Below are positions 63,286-64,000 of a DNA stretch of 64,000 nt, in pieces; the first letter of the stretch is position 1; the number at the start of each line of letters is the position of its first letter. Source of the DNA: Hellea balneolensis DSM 19091 (GTDB taxonomy: Bacteria > Pseudomonadota > Alphaproteobacteria > Caulobacterales > Maricaulaceae); the NCBI RefSeq assembly GCF_000428525.1, contig NZ_AUAC01000002.1, positions 372,001 to 436,000 on the forward strand, given 5' to 3'. Both the position numbers and the translations under genes were made by a program. Under the pieces are notes generated by a model. The model did no database searches, was not told where the DNA came from, and saw only the letters and a program-made list of their open reading frames with translations.

Positions 63286-64000
63286 CTTTGTCCTCTATTA
63301 GTCTGGCCCCTGCCCCGTCCTCTGGACAAAGCCTTTATAATACCCCGCATAGTTTGTACTTCCTGGGCCGTTAACCTTGCGCGGGTGTAGGGCGCGCGAA
63401 TGTTTTGCGACATCAAAGACCGTTTTTCAGGGGGGTAGAAGAAGCCCGCATCATCAAGTTCATCTTCCAAGTGCTCGAACATACGCACCAAATCCTCACG
63501 ATTAGCAATGCCACTAATATCTTTTTGAAACAGATCAGGGGGGGCACCTCCGTCTTCTGCACTGGCCCAAATATACGCAAATATATTCACAGCCTGTGCC
63601 AAATTCAGAGACTGAAAGGCGGGATTAACCGGATAGGTTAATATCGCATCCGCCAAGACCACATCAGCATTGGTCAGCCCCGCTTTTTCCGGCCCAAATA
63701 ATATGCCTGTCGCTGTGCCTTCACGTGAATAAGTTTTAAGCGTGGACCCTACATCGCCTGTGCCTATGACAGGTATCTCCAATTCGCGGCGGCGAGCCGT
63801 AGCAGCCAAGACAAATTTCAAGTCAGCGACCGCCTCACCCACACTCTCATAAACTTTTGCATTTTCCAGCACATCTATCGCGCCGGCCGCCATAGGCTCT
63901 GCTGCCGCATTGGGCCATCCATCACGCGGGGCCACAAGACGCAAATCTGTCAAACCAAAGTTAAGCATACAGCGGCACGCCGCCCCAATATTTTCGCCAA
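63282..64000 (-). CDS. TrmJ-like SPOUT tRNA/rRNA methyltransferase, N-terminus cut by window edge
   Basis: The frame is open to the window end. The part seen reads G-E-N-I-G-A-A-C-R-C-M-L-N-F-G-L-T-D-L-R-L-V-A-P, the N-terminal signature of TrmH/TrmJ enzymes. The SAM-knot motifs I-L-F-G-P-E-K-A-G-L and I-x-x-Y-P-V-N-P-x-F-x-S-L-N-L-A-Q-A-V follow. TrmJ 2'-O-methylates position 32 of several tRNAs. The C-terminal helical tail (about 145 onward) is also TrmJ-like. A few N-terminal residues are missing. Confidence 0.92.
   Translation of the reverse strand, partial: GENIGAACRCMLNFGLTDLRLVAPRDGWPNAAAEPMAAGAIDVLENAKVYESVGEAVADLKFVLAATARRRELEIPVIGTGDVGSTLKTYSREGTATGILFGPEKAGLTNADVVLADAILTYPVNPAFQSLNLAQAVNIFAYIWASAEDGGAPPDLFQKDISGIANREDLVRMFEHLEDELDDAGFFYPPEKRSLMSQNIRAPYTRARLTAQEVQTMRGIIKALSRGRGRGQTNRGQR

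Overview
This is a gene-dense chromosomal window from an alphaproteobacterium of moderate G+C. Four blocks have a typical alphaproteobacterial order: pepA-lptF-lptG-surA-pdxA-rsmA; gmk-yicC-mltG-fabF-acpP-fabG-fabD; the DUF3126 gene next to cysE; and the ATP-synthase zeta inhibitor (DUF1476) gene beside purC-purS-purQ-purL-bolA-grxD. A marine, Maricaulales/Hyphomonadaceae-like bacterium is the best guess. No rRNA, CRISPR array, prophage, integrase or intact insertion sequence was seen. One tRNA (Leu, anticodon TAA) is present.

Layout. 1-2690: end of a LOG-family gene, free-methionine sulfoxide reductase, holC and pepA. 2811-9161: outer-membrane biogenesis and maintenance genes (lptF, lptG, surA), then pdxA, rsmA and a homocysteine methyltransferase, all on the plus strand with overlapping ends. 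lptD, usual between lptG and surA in relatives, is absent. 9179-15186: minus-strand gmk, yicC, mltG and the fatty-acid operon. 15356-25138: a large coiled-coil protein (crescentin-like), a polytopic membrane protein, a rhomboid protease, a GYF_2-like protein, gamma-carbonic anhydrase, DUF3126, cysE, an AGCS symporter, queF and an acyltransferase. 25256-34127: an accessory-looking block that begins with glutathione-dependent formaldehyde dehydrogenase and ends with S-formylglutathione hydrolase. Between them lie a BCCT-like transporter, a GMC oxidoreductase, a two-subunit molybdenum hydroxylase and two toxin-antitoxin modules. Together these suggest uptake and oxidation of a choline-like or other alcohol substrate coupled to formaldehyde disposal.

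34127-45318: mixed accessory genes and the sulfate-activation operon cysD-cysNC-DHH phosphoesterase. Three features stand out here. CysD carries an N-terminal helix-turn-helix-like extension and has a palindrome directly upstream. The 3' end of the DHH gene is partly duplicated across a small inserted membrane gene. A compound palindrome follows the tRNA. 45504-50735: a glycine-zipper envelope protein, map (its start codon lies inside a perfect hairpin), radC, an MFS transporter and purB. 51125-52216: two exported thioredoxin-fold paralogues, one with a CAPC site and one that has lost it. 52301-57977: zeta inhibitor, purine operon, bolA, grxD and an unknown membrane-anchored protein. 58063-64000: rpsD, rarD, a long YadA-type trimeric autotransporter on the minus strand, a small membrane protein and a truncated TrmJ-like methyltransferase at the window edge.

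The window is mostly housekeeping. The best candidates for undescribed biology are the CysD fusion with its palindrome, the displaced DHH 3' end, the map start-codon hairpin, the degenerate thioredoxin paralogue, the crescentin-like filament candidate and the formaldehyde block with its toxin-antitoxin modules. All family assignments come from reading motifs by eye; no database search was run.
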